Source of the DNA: Adiantum capillus-veneris
Lineage: Eukaryota > Streptophyta > Polypodiopsida > Polypodiales > Pteridaceae
Reading direction: 5' to 3'
Assembly: GCA_014529385.2 (NCBI GenBank)
Contig: CM043963.1
Location: 103,146,912 to 103,210,911 of the forward strand
Length of the DNA stretch: 64,000 nucleotides
Part shown: one piece after another, positions 1-10,950 of the stretch
How the letters are laid out: every line of letters begins with the position of its first letter
Position numbering within the stretch: position 1 is the first letter of the stretch
Notes under the pieces: model-generated
What the model saw: the letters and a program-made list of their open reading frames with translations, nothing else
What the model was told of the DNA's origin: nothing
The model's database searches: none
Made by a program: the position numbers and the translations under genes

Positions 1-550
1 ATTTGTTTGGGTTAGGTTTTCAGTTTTGAATACCTGTTGTGGTGGGGTTGGATATCGTTTCAATAGTTTCATAAGTAAAGGACTTAGTTGGTGTGCTGAC
101 AAAATATGTTGGCATGTAGCCTACATTTCCTAAGCCTAGGGGGTCAGGGACCTGAGCTAGGGGCTCGGACTGGACCAGTGTGGACTGGGGATCCATATTA
201 TGGCTAGGGCTAGGAGCTGGTCTATACAAAGGGTGGTAGGGTGGTGGATCTGGTATCACAGTCTCCTAGGACTTTCATGTAATGAGAAATGTTTGGACCA
301 ATTTGAATTTCCAAAAAGTCAAAAATTTATATCGCTCCCATGTGGCACCTTCCTCAATCATCTATGCACTACATCTCTCCATTAGATATGTGAGAAGTAC
401 TGCAGGAAGGGCGTTTCTAAGAGTAAATCGTAGCTCTAAGAGCATGGTCACATGGGACTTACTTATCTAGCATTTTCGACAGTCCTCTGATAAACGCACA
501 TGCAAGCCAAGCAGAATAGTTGTAGAACATGGGAGCTAGCCGATAGACAG
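1..550. other. Unassigned flank left of copia element A
   Basis: No gene can be supported here. A short proline-rich open frame lies on the minus strand (about 20-259) but has no recognisable domain. A primer-binding-site-like stretch, TGGTATCACAGTCTC, sits at 251-265 and resembles the tRNA-Met priming sites of the LTR elements further along. It could be a remnant of another LTR element into which A inserted, but no matching LTR is visible. The last five bases (546-550, GACAG) are the probable target-site copy of element A. Confidence 0.3.
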
Positions 551-654
551 TGTTAAGTACGTAGCCTGATTTACCCCTTGTAATTTTTATTGTTAAAAAT
601 ACACATTTGTAAGGCCCCCATTATGAGGAGAAGCCATCGTGTGTGAAGAAAAAT
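551..654 (+). repeat. 5' LTR of element A, first part
   Basis: It starts TGTTAAGTACG and matches the beginning of the 3' LTR at 16467, including the segment GATTTACCCCTTGTAATTT. It stops where element B is inserted. The last five bases, AAAAT (650-654), are repeated at 5732-5736 as B's target-site duplication, after which the LTR resumes. Confidence 0.9.
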
Positions 655-797
655 TGTTGAGATGTAGAGAGAAAGAGAGAGGAACGAAACAAGAGACACA
701 CCATATACGCTCCCAAAGACTGATTCATATTGAGGACAAGATACAAATATATAGGTGAGACGAAGTTGAGTAGAGTGAGCCATATATAGCTCCAACA
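655..797 (-). repeat. 3' LTR of element B
   Basis: This 143-bp copy matches 5575-5731 over its whole length apart from substitutions and a 14-bp local duplication (GACCAAGTTGAG-type) present only in the other copy. On the minus strand it is preceded by the purine tract GAGTGGGGG. Confidence 0.9.
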
Positions 798-1045
798 CCC
801 CCACTCAAACAAAGGTCTCTAGCTTTGGATGAAAAAACCCTTGGGGAGTTCAAGGGAAAAACCCAAGCCCCTATACAATGTGAAAATATGAACCAACGAT
901 GATGATGTGAAAGTGAATTGTGCATCTATGTACAAATATTCAAGTGACTCAGAGATCACAATGTGCAAATGTGGAGTGTGCATAGTGCATGGTACCTAAA
1001 AGATTACAATGTCATATGTACAAAGCTATTACAATAGCAAAGAAG

Positions 1046-4000
1046 CTAATCTAGAAAGAGTGAGGCCGAAGCAACTCCAAGCTCCGAGCGCAAGAGGATG
1101 AAACGTGACTCATTGAGGCCTTTGGTAAAAATGTCTGCAGTCATCTGGTCACTTGGACAGTGTTCAACATAATGGTTCCTTTGTGTACTTCATACTTGAC
1201 ATAATGATAATGGACAGCAATGTGCTTTGACTTATTATGTTGAACATAGTCTTTTGCAAGACTAATAGCACTTTTGTTGTCACACCGCAAGGGTGTGCTA
1301 GAAAGAGGAGAGTGACCAATATCAACCAGCATTTGTCGAAGCCAAATCAACTCGCGAGCTGCAAGTGATGCCGCAACATATTCTGACTCAGTCGTAGAAA
1401 CTGCAACACAACGTTGTTTCTTACTAGTGCAAGAAACAAGACAACCATTTATAAAGAAGCAATTTCCACTAGTAGATCGCATAGATACATGTGAGCTTGC
1501 CCAGTCTGCATCTGTGTAACCCAAAAGAGAAAGAGATTGCATAGAATCTGATGTGAGTTGTCGTCGATAGACTAAACCAAAATCTGTAGTGCCTTTCAAG
1601 TATTTCAATACATGCTTTACAGCAGACCAATGCTTAAGAGAAGGAAATGCAAGATGTTGTCCAAGATAATTAGCAGCAAACAGAATATTAGGACGAGTGT
1701 TCATGCCAACAAATTGAAGACATCCAATCAAGTTAGCATAAGGTTGATTTGTGACAAGTTGACCGCCATTGTGAGAAGTGTTCTTCGTAGATCTCGCAAG
1801 ACAAGGTGTGTTGGCTGAATGTGCAAATTCCATACCAAATTTTTGAATAGTATTTGCAATAAACTTTGACTGTCAAAGGAATAAAATACCTTTTGTACGG
1901 TTCTGTTGGATTTGAATGCCAAGACACGAGTGAATCTCTCCAAGATCCACCATATCAAATGCAGAAGACTATAACTTTTTCACTTGCTGAAGAAATCCCG
2001 AATCATTGGAAACAAGGATGGTATCATCCACATAAAGAGCAAGAATCACAAAACTGCTACCTTGGCATTTTATGTATAAGTTGGGGTCTGAAGAGCAAGA
2101 GATGAATCCTTTAGAGGTGAGAAAAAGATCAAATTTTGTATACCTGGCTCGCAAAGCTTGTTTGAGACCATATAGTGCCTTATGGAGTTGAGCAACAAGG
2201 TCTTCTTTACCTAGAATAACAAACCCTTCTGGTTGTTCCATATAAATTTCCTCTTCCAAGTCACCATTAAGAAAAGCAGTTCGCACATCCATTTGATGAG
2301 CTTCTAAATCAAATTGAACAGCAAATGCCAATAAAACTCAAACACTTGTAATGCGAACAACTGGTGAAAAAGTCTCTTCATAATCAACACCAGCTACTTG
2401 GGAGTAACCTTTTGCAACTAAACGCGCCTTGAACTTGTCAAAATATCCATCTGCTTTTACTTTTGTCTTATACACCCACTTACATTTAATAGCTGTACGA
2501 TCAGGTGGTAATTCAGTTAGTATCCATGTACCTTTAGAGATAAGAGAATCGTACTCTGCTTCCATAGCCTCTTGCCATTGATACTTTTGTGGTGAAGAGA
2601 TAGCTTCATCATAAGTAACGAGAGCTTCAGAAGTAGAAAAAGCATTATCAGCAATATCGTCATCATAAACATGACATGAGCCATGTTCAAAATCAATAGG
2701 CAGATCAAAAAAAATATCAATATCATCATTGGCAACATTCGGAATGGATGGTTGTGAAGAGGAAAGTTTCTCTATAGGAAGATTTTCATCATTTGAAAGA
2801 AATGGAAAAGCCTGAAGTAATGATTTAGTATCATCATAATCATCCATGGACCATGAGCCTCCCATAAGCTATTCCTTAAAATTAGCATCACGATTCACAA
2901 TTACTTTCTTGGAGGAAGGGTCATAGAATTTGTAGCCTTTGGAAGTGTCAGAATATCCTATAAAAATAACTTTAAAACAAGGAGCATCAAGCTTTGTTCG
3001 TGTTTCTTTGGGAACATGAATATAAGCAATACATCCAAAGGTTCAAAAATGAGATACAAAAGGAATGTCACCTGTCCATGTTGTGATGGGTATCTTACCA
3101 GAGGGTGCAGTAGTAGGAAGATGATTTTGAATAAATACTACTGTCAAAGTATCTTCAGCCCAGAAAACACAAGATAAGCCAGAATGAATTAGCATACATC
3201 TTACATCATTGAGAATAGTGCGATTCTTTCGTTCAACAATGCCATTCTGTTGAGGCGAATATGGAATAGTGTGTTCATGATGAATTCCACTTTCAGTACA
3301 GTAACTCACAAACTCTCGAGAAACATATTCGCCTCCATTGTCACTACGAAGCTTCTTAAGGCGATGACCAGTGTGAAGTTCCACAACCTTGTGGAATTGT
3401 TTGAAAACAGATAAGGCTTCAAATTTTTGTCTAAGTAGAAATATAGTCGTATACCTTGAGAAATCATCAATGAAAGTAATGAAGTAGCGATATTGTGATC
3501 TCGAAGAAGGTAGAGGTCCATATATCTCAGTATGAACAAGATCCAATATGTCATGAGAATGAGTTATATTTGAAAGAGGAACGATTGTGTTTCCCAAGAG
3601 CACAAAATTCACAAATTCCCATATGGGGATGGGCTTTAAGATCCATGCCATGAACAAGATCACGACGTTGAAGATCAAGGAGTTTTGAGAAATCAACATA
3701 ACAAAACGGTGATGCCATACTTTGCAATCATGATCACCTGGAGCAGTGACAATATTTGCTACAACATCGTTGAGAGAGAGTTCAAACAAATTACCGTTTC
3801 GAGGAGCAGTGGATATAGTCTGTCCATCTTTTTCAATTCGGCATTTGGTATGATCAAATCCATGATCAGATCGTCCACAATATTCACAAGAAGAAGAAGA
3901 AGAGTCTCTAGATAAACGTGGTTGTTTCGTGGTAATATTGTGTTCTTCATCATATTGACGTGCCCAACAATCATCTTCAGTATGGCCATTTCTGTTGCAG

Positions 4001-4821
4001 TAAGAACATTGATTATTAGAAAATTTGAGACGAGAGAAAATATTACCGCGACAGCCACCTTTGCGGTTTCCTCGTTGAAATGGACGCCTTCGAGCATAGA
4101 AAGCACGTTCCATCTGTTGTGACTCAGTCTCCTCTTGTGAAATCATAGTTGTATCGTGACCAGTATTACGACGTTCTTGACGTTGAGAGTATTCAATTAA
4201 AGACATGTAGGCTTGGTCGAAATCAAGACCATCTTTATTAGAGAGAATAGTAATAATGTTATCATAAGAAGAGTCCTTCACCGTATCAAGGAGAAGTGTA
4301 ATCAGTTGCTTTTGTGGAACAGGATCACCGGCAGCAGCAAGTTGATTAATAACAGATTTGAAAGATTCAATATGTTCCGTCATGGTAGTACCAACTTCAT
4401 ATTGTAACTTGTTAAGCAACCTTCTCAAATAAAGTATTTCTGTAACAGATTTCTTCTGAAAGTTTGCAATAAGGTAATTCCATACGTCGTGGGAAGTAGG
4501 CAGTTCATACATATCAAGCAAAAGGGAATCAGTAAGAGCAGAAATAATATACCGATGGGCTACTTTATCACGCTATTGCCAATCCGTACATGCAACATTC
4601 CAATCTTCAAATATAGGTCCTTCAGTGATAAGCACGTTATCATTATCCGTATCAACAGGTTGAGGCGGACAAACACGATTTCCAAGAACAACATCAGAGA
4701 GTTCATTTCCTTCAAGAATTAACAACATCTTTGCTTTCCAGCCTGGAAATCCTTGGCCTTGGAAAGGAGGAACAGAACACTGGCAAGAAGGAAAGCCGTT
4801 GATGAGAATAGTCATAGCCAT
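1046..4821 (-). pseudogene. gag-pol of copia element B, multiply interrupted
   Basis: In minus-strand order: a gag segment (start near 4821, with PGWKAKMLLILEG); gag continuing from 4521 with two zinc-knuckle-like motifs (CSYCNRNGHTEDDC and CEYCGRSDHGFDHTKC); pre-integrase HH motif (WHHRF); integrase with HTEIYGP, LRSDNGGEY and NGIVERKNRT; reverse transcriptase with KCKWVYKTK, HQMDVRTAFLNGDLEEEIY and ALYVDDTILV; and RNase H with YTDADWA and STTESEYVA, ending ADIFTKGL near 1046. The protease (DSGA) is missing. At least five in-frame stops break it, several of them TAG or TGA where the family has Gln or Arg. It is therefore a dead copy. Confidence 0.9.
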
Positions 4822-5574
4822 ATCTTGTTGTGAGAAGACGTATAAGATAAGATCGCAGAATCTGCACACCATATATGGTGAAGGCCGCAATTGATAATGA
4901 GAGAAATATGAGGACTGTGTTCTGTCAATGATAAACGCAAGAAGGATGCTCAAGGAACATCCAAAAATGTGAGAGACGTCACCCAAAAAAGGCAGGGTAA
5001 AGGAGACGTTAATAATAAAAGAGTCCTCAAAATAGTGGCGTGAGACTCAAGATTGACGGCTAAAATACGAATAGCAAAAAGCTAAATTTTCTCGAAAAAG
5101 TTAACGCCAAAATTAGAAAAACAATCGCGTACGCTTCACGAAGAAGCACGACGGAGAAAGCTGCGTCAAGCTCAATTGCAGTAAAAACAACATAACTTTC
5201 TGCTACGAACTCCGATTGACGGAAACCTAGAACTCAAATTGAAGAGCTCGAGGAGACGAACAAGTTTTGGATGAAAAGTGCCATTGTGCTTTTTCCGTTT
5301 CTCCAAACTTTGAGCAGAAGGCCCCCAAAAATTGAGATGAAGTTCAGGGTGTCATCAACAAGAAAACTTAATCAACGATTAGATTGATTAGCAATAAACA
5401 CCACACAAAACACTAATCAATATTCTTCTTAACACAAAACAACCATAGTTAACATGAATCAACGCTCAAAAATAAATTTTGTAGCAATTTTGAATCTTAC
5501 ATGCGAATCGCATACACATACTGTTTTGTCACCATGAATTGAATCGGCGCGTGATCGTTACCGCTATGATACCA
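4822..5574 (-). other. Untranslated leader of element B with primer-binding site
   Basis: About 750 bp between the 5' LTR and gag on the minus strand, without a supported open frame. At 5560-5573, next to the LTR, the minus strand reads TGGTATCATAGCGG. This matches the usual copia tRNA-iMet primer-binding site TGGTATCAGAGC with one difference. Confidence 0.75.
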
Positions 5575-5731
5575 TGTTGAGATGTAGAGAGAAAGAGAGA
5601 GAGACGAGGCAAGAGACACACCATATACGCTCCCAAAGACTGATTCATATTGAGGCCAAGATACAAATATATAGGTGAGACCAAGTTGAGGAGACCAAGT
5701 TGAGTAGAGTGAGCCATATATAGCTCCAACG
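5575..5731 (-). repeat. 5' LTR of element B
   Basis: 157 bp, from TGTTGAGATG to CTCCAACG. It is 14 bp longer than its partner because of a small tandem duplication (GACCAAGTTGAG repeated near 5686-5712), and its terminal CA has become CG. TSD AAAAT follows at 5732-5736. Confidence 0.9.
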
Positions 5732-5736
5732 AAAAT

Positions 5737-5893
5737 AACTCGCCAGAAAATAAAATCACTCGCCGAAAATCAAAATTTTCACGAACTATTCCTTTTCGTT
5801 GGAATATATTATGGCTGGTCGACGACTGAAAAGTGGTCAAAAAACAATCGATCGGTTGGCTGGTTGGCCGGTTGGCCGGTAGTCAATGGCCAT

Positions 5894-5939
<46 letters not shown>

Positions 5940-6024
5940 CCATGATCTCTTATGTGTGTAAATTATCTCTCTCCATTAAGTAATTTACTCAATTATCTAC
6001 TTAGTTGTGCAATATTTCCTAACA
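5737..6024 (+). repeat. 5' LTR of element A, second part
   Basis: It continues the LTR interrupted by element B and ends TTTCCTAACA, as the 3' LTR does. It is shorter than the 3' LTR because about 300 bp around the GC-rich GGCCGG-type segment are absent. A (CT)n microsatellite at about 5897-5935 occupies the junction. Confidence 0.88.
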
Positions 6025-6026
6025 AC

Positions 6027-6038
6027 TGGTATCAGAAC
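6027..6038 (+). promoter_or_regulatory. Primer-binding site of element A (tRNA-iMet)
   Basis: TGGTATCAGAAC begins two bases after the LTR end and matches the standard plant copia primer site complementary to the 3' end of initiator tRNA-Met. It fixes the element's orientation as plus. Confidence 0.85.
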
Positions 6039-6088
6039 AAGGTTTGCTCGTAGCTAAATTATCTCAAGGAAAGGATTCCTTGAATTGA

Positions 6089-7165
6089 GTGGAAGTAATG
6101 GTGGAGGAAGGGAAGCTCAAGATCGAGAAGTTCAATGGCAAAAACTACCAACATTGGAAGATGCAGATTGAAGACTATCTCTACTTGAAGGACCTCTATT
6201 TGCCACTTGGCGGTCTTGCAAAGAAGCCCGCAACGATGGTAGATGAAGCATGGATTGTCCTTGATCGAAAGGCACTGGGAACAATCTGGTTAAGCTTGGA
6301 ATCAACAGTGGCCTTCAACTTTTCAGATATGAAGACCACTGAGGACTTGATGAAGTCACTTGACGACTTCTACGAGAAACCATCGGCATTCAATCAGGTC
6401 TTTCTCATGAAGTGCTTGTTCAATCTAAAGATGGCAGAGAATGGTTCAGTTGCAGAACACCTAAATTACTTTAACACCAACATAAGTCAACTTCGATCGG
6501 TGAAAATAACTTTCGATGACAAAGTGCGAGCTCTCCTTATACTATCGTCTTTATCGGATAGTTGGGACAGCCTTGTGATGGCTGTAAGTAATTCTATTTC
6601 TGGCACAAATACTCTTAAGTTTGATGATATTGTGGTTGTTCTCCTAAGCGAGGAAATGCGAAGAAGAAGCATAGGAGAATCATCAAGTGCTTCATTGTCA
6701 GTGGAAACAAGAGGAAGGCCTAATGAGAGTTTCAAAAACCAAAAGGGTCGTGATCGCTCAAGACGGAGCAAGTCACGCACAAAGTTAGTTCTTGAATATT
6801 GGATCTGCGGCAAGAAGGGATACGTCAAGAAGGATTGCTGGTCGAAGAAGAAGAAGGAGTTGCAATCTCAAGACAACAAGCCAACATTGGAAGCCAATGT
6901 GGCAAGTAAAGTAGAGCAAGATGCTCTAATTCTCTCATTAGACAATGTGTCTAATTCTTGGATAGTAGATTCCAAGGCTTCATTCCATGCGACACCACAT
7001 AATCAACATTTCCAAGATTACACCAAATGTAATTTTAGATACGTATACTTGGGAGATGATGAAGCTTGTGAAATTGTCGGAAAAGGTACAGTTTGTGTCA
7101 AAACTGGTAATGGAAATGAATGGAAGCTTAAAAATTTTAGGCATGTTCCTTCTCTTTGCAAAAAT
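6089..7165 (+). pseudogene. gag and start of protease of copia element A
   Basis: An open reading of about 360 codons starting at the first ATG after the primer site. It shows a copia gag (KIEKFNGKNYQHWKMQIEDY; UBN2-like region with LMKCLFNLKMAENGSVAEHL), a damaged zinc knuckle and the protease start. In the knuckle the first Cys and the His are both Tyr (YWICGKKGYVKKDC). The protease active site reads DSKAS instead of DSGAS. The frame stops where element C begins at 7166 and resumes at about 13604, where the text continues from HVPSLCKN into LISTRQLDDEG. The changed knuckle and active site suggest loss of function before or after the insertion. Confidence 0.88.
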
Positions 7166-7390
7166 TGTTGGAATTAGGGTTGCAGAGAAACACACTGCTT
7201 GGAGAAGACGAAGGAAGCTCAAGGCACACAATAGAGAGTGTGTTACTTAGTGTGCAATGGAAAGATGGATAGCCCTAGAGTGATGGGCGTATATACAATG
7301 CACGGGGGAAAAAACCTCCTAAAGAGGGAAAAAATGCCCCGACGGTCCTAGTGTGTTCACACACATCACTACCACATGTATATGGTAACA
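7166..7390 (-). repeat. 3' LTR of element C
   Basis: 225 bp and nearly identical to 13376-13602. The visible differences are a few substitutions and a 2-bp CA indel. High similarity suggests that C is considerably younger than A. Confidence 0.92.
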
Positions 7391-7465
7391 AATCCCCCCT
7401 GGAGTGATGCGGTGAACGAGAGCTGGCACATGAGTAAAGGGAAGTGCCATGCCCTGAGGACAGGA

Positions 7466-9611
7466 TCAATCCACAAAGGGGAGTAAGCCCAAAGCTTTGC
7501 GGAAAGCTTCAAGCTTCTCACGAGACAATGCCTTTGTGAAAAGATCTGCAAGGTTGTCATGTGTTGGCACATAAGCCAAGCTGATCTCTCTTGCTGAGAG
7601 CCTCTCCCTGACATAGTGGTAATGCACCTCAATGTTCTTTGTGCAAGCATGAAAAATTGGGTTCCTCGCAACTGCCAATGCGCTCTGACTGTCAGTGTAG
7701 ATAGTGTTGGCAGTGTCCTGTCCAACACCCAATCAGCCATAAGGCTTCTAAGCCATACACACTCAACCGTAGTTGTGAAGACTGCCCTGTACTCAGCCTC
7801 ACAACTCGAAGTGGCCACAGTTGGTTGCTTCTTGCTCAACCATGATATACATGAACTACGAAGCATGAAACAAAAACCACTTGTGGACACTCGCATGTCA
7901 AAACAACCAGCTGAGTCCGAAAAAGCATGTAAGTCTGGCGGCAATGATCCCCCCTTGGGATAAAACAAGCCAAGATATAAAGTGCCACTAAGGTAGCGGA
8001 AAATCCTCTTGACAGCCTGCCAATGCTTGGACCCTGGGCTATGCATAAATTTGCTGGCCTGTGAGACTGCAAACTGAATATCTGGCCTCGTGCTGCATAC
8101 ATAAATGAGGCATCCAACAGCAGTTTGGTAAAGACTGACATCAGCAGGATCGCTAGCATCATGTAGACTCAATTTCAAACCTGTTTCCATGGGAGTGGCA
8201 ATAGGTTTGCAATCCTCAAGTCCAAACTTACATAGCAATGTCTCTATGTAACTTTTCTGACACAAGGCAATACCACCATCACACTGCTTAAACTGTATAC
8301 CCAAGTAATGATGCAACAGCCCCAAATCTTTCATCTTGAAAGTAGCATTCAAATCAGCCTTAAATTCAGCAATATGTCTCTCATTTGGTCCAGTGATCAG
8401 CAAATCATCACATAAAGAACCACAATGAGAAGTACATCACCCTCACGCTTTACATACAATGTGCTTTCTGTTGGACTGTTACGAAAGCCTTGTTTGACCA
8501 AATGAGTGTCAGCTTTCTCATACCAAGCACGAGGAGATTGCTTCAACCCATACAAAGCCTTCTTACATCTGCACACTTTGTCCTCTTGTCCTTTTATGAC
8601 AAAACCGCGAGGCTGCGTTACATAAACTTCCTCAAATATGTCACCATTCAAGAAAGCAGTAACAATGTCTGATTGATGTACATCCCAACCAAAATGAGCT
8701 GCCAATGCACATAGAAAACGTACAGTAGTCATACGACAAGTGGGAGCAAAAGTCTCTTCATAATCTATGCCTTTTTGCTGTGCATAACCCTTTGCAACAA
8801 GTCGAGCCTTATGGCGATCGATCTCACCATCCGGCTTGCATTTCAACTTGTAAACCCACTTCGTACCAATGGCCTTTTTGCCAGGAGGCAAATCACATAA
8901 AGTCCATGTGTCATTTTCTATAAGTGCATCATATTCTGATTGCATGGCAGCCATCCAATTTTCTGAATTCTGTGCTTCATCAAAAGACAGAGGCTCCTCA
9001 ACATCATGTAAGCTAGACACAGCCAAAGCATAACAATCTGATGCATAAGATGCATGGCAAGAGCCTGAACGAGTACGACTAGACAAAGGTGCATCCAATT
9101 TACTGTCACGCAAAGTGTGCACCAGCCATTTTGGCATACGTCTAGCCTGCTCATTTTCAGCCCTTTCCTCATCAAGTACATCATGTACATCTCCATCAGT
9201 AATAGGCTGATCTAAAACATTTTCAGAAACCCCCATAGGCTATACATTTTCCTCATTGGAACTTACATTCGTATTTCCACCACTGAAAAGAGGCAACAAA
9301 GTGTCATAAATGTCCTGTGAGCTTACATTATTGTCTCTAGTACATGACAGCAAGGGTTGAACAAAATCTTCCACAAACACTACATCCTGAGAAACCAGAA
9401 TACATTTTGTTTGCGGATGATACAACCTGTAACCTTTTCTTTCAACACTATAACAAAAAAAAATACATTTGATAGCCTTATCATCCAATTTTCTGTGCTG
9501 CACTTGTGGAACCAAAGCATATGCCAAACAGCCAAAAACACGCATGTGCTCAATAGAAGGCTTTCTATCATGCCATGCTTCATATGGAGTAATAGACTAC
9601 AAAGATTTCGT
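7466..9611 (-). pseudogene. pol 3' part of element C (integrase end, reverse transcriptase, RNase H)
   Basis: Read on the minus strand it continues the integrase (RVFGCLAYALVPQVQHRKLD), then reverse transcriptase (GTKWVYKLKCKPDGEIDRHK, HQSDIVTAFLNGDIFEEVY, ALYGLKQSPRAWYE) and RNase H (SSCEAEYRAV, TDSQSALAVARNP, LADLFTKALS). A one-base loss at about 8410-8415 falls in the catalytic YVDD block, so that it reads YVMIC and shifts frame. The RNase H DADWAG block reads DSAGCF. Stops occur at about 9595 and 9237. The copy is inactive. Confidence 0.9.
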
Positions 9612-9625
9612 AGGACACCTGTTAA

Positions 9626-10946
9626 CACTAGGTTGGTAATGGGACACTTTTATGTCCTGTTAAGTGACCATTTTCCTTGAATTATGTCAAGAGTTTCAAA
9701 ATGGATTTTGAGGTGCTATCTATCTAGAAATTTGTCTCATGAGCTGAAAAAAAATTGACATTTTTTTCGAATATGAGTTCCATCTTTAACCTTGTCCTTG
9801 CACAACATTTCACAACCTAAATTGTGTGAAAAAGCGGGTCCTGTTTTTGTCTTTTTTCAACTTTTTGCAACTATACCACTCTAGAATTCATGTTTGTGAG
9901 GTCTATAATGCTAGAGAACTATCTTTAGTAGTCCTCAACATGTCCTGATGCTTCTCGCGAGAAATAAATGTTAAAGTTGTAAGTTATGACCAAATTACAA
10001 AAATTGTCAAATCCTGTTTTTTAGCCAATTTTAGCTCTTCTATGATTTTTTTGGTGGCTTTCATGATATCCAAATGTAGTTTTGATTTTCTATGTCCCAT
10101 ATTGTAACATAAAGCTAATATTCCTTGAGTTTTGGGGCACCTAATACCCTATTTTGCATAGTACACAACGATGGTTGATTTTTTCTATTATAGAAGAAAA
10201 CGAAACATTCTAGTATATCAAGTATAGCTATTTCAATATTGCTAGTTTCTTGTGACAACTATATGCATTTTGTAGGTATTAACCATATCTAGTCGTAAGG
10301 ATCAAATTTGGCTAGATATTCAATAGTTTCTATGGGATTCTACAACTCATAATGTTGAACCCAGTTTTTTCATGTTTGCTGTATTTAGCACTTCATCTTT
10401 GTCCCCAAGATTCCCCTTGGTAAGAGATGTATTATTCTTTTGACATGCTCCATGGCTCCTTATGAACCTAAAGGACAATAGGGAACTAAGAAAACATGCA
10501 TATATTATTTGTATTCAGCGTGGCTATAGAAACTTTGATGATAGGTTTGCAGAATGGTAAAAATTCAACCTTTTTGTACCTATTTCTTTTGGTAAAACAA
10601 AAAATAGTGAGCGAGAAGCAATCATATGTTCTGATCACCAACCCATTGAAGTTAACTAGGGAATTTATATCAAGTCCTACAAAAATCCCTAATCTTATTT
10701 TTAAACAAAAACACGTAAGAAATGACTGTTTTGACAAAAATGTACTGGTCCATCATTTTTGGAGGCTTGGTGTGACCAAAAGATGAGAAATTTTACAAGT
10801 CTCTTATTTTTTCAATGTGTAGTAGGCCTTGAACTATAACCTCATGAAAGGATTTTACAAAATGAGTGGATCTACTATAGTTTTGGAGGTTTTTTTCAAA
10901 ACCCTGAAAGGACACTTTTATGTCCTGTTAGGTTACCAACCTAGTG
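9626..10946. mobile_element. 1.3-kb non-autonomous TIR DNA element inside element C
   Basis: Perfect 16-bp inverted repeats, AACACTAGGTTGGTAA at 9624-9639 and its complement at 10933-10948, bracket an AT-rich segment. This segment interrupts C's integrase exactly between the codons for VLN and R. The duplicated host bases are TTAA (9622-9625 and 10947-10950). Because the ends overlap the target, a TA, TAA or TTAA duplication is equally possible. A near-palindrome GGACACTTTTATGTCC occurs just inside each end. No transposase-like frame is present; the longest open frames are under 100 codons and lack motifs. The ends begin CACTA, but a TA or TTAA target fits Tc1/mariner-like or piggyBac-like transposition better than CACTA elements. 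Confidence 0.85.
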
Positions 10947-10950
10947 TTAA

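Larger units (their letters stand above)
655..5731 (-). mobile_element. Ty1/copia LTR retrotransposon B (minus strand), nested in the LTR of A
   Basis: Short LTRs (655-797 and 5575-5731) begin TGTTGAGATGTAG and end CTCCAACA or CTCCAACG. They are flanked by a perfect 5-bp TSD AAAAT at 650-654 and 5732-5736. Read on the minus strand, a PBS-like TGGTATCATAGCGG lies inside the 5' LTR and a G-rich polypurine tract lies next to the 3' LTR. Gag, integrase, reverse transcriptase and RNase H segments are visible. No aspartic protease motif is seen between the zinc knuckles and the integrase. Numerous in-frame stops make it defective. Confidence 0.93.

Noticed and set aside
10486-10786. Open frames on both strands inside the 1.3-kb TIR element as a transposase
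   Set aside because: They are under 100 codons, mutually overlapping, and show no catalytic motif.
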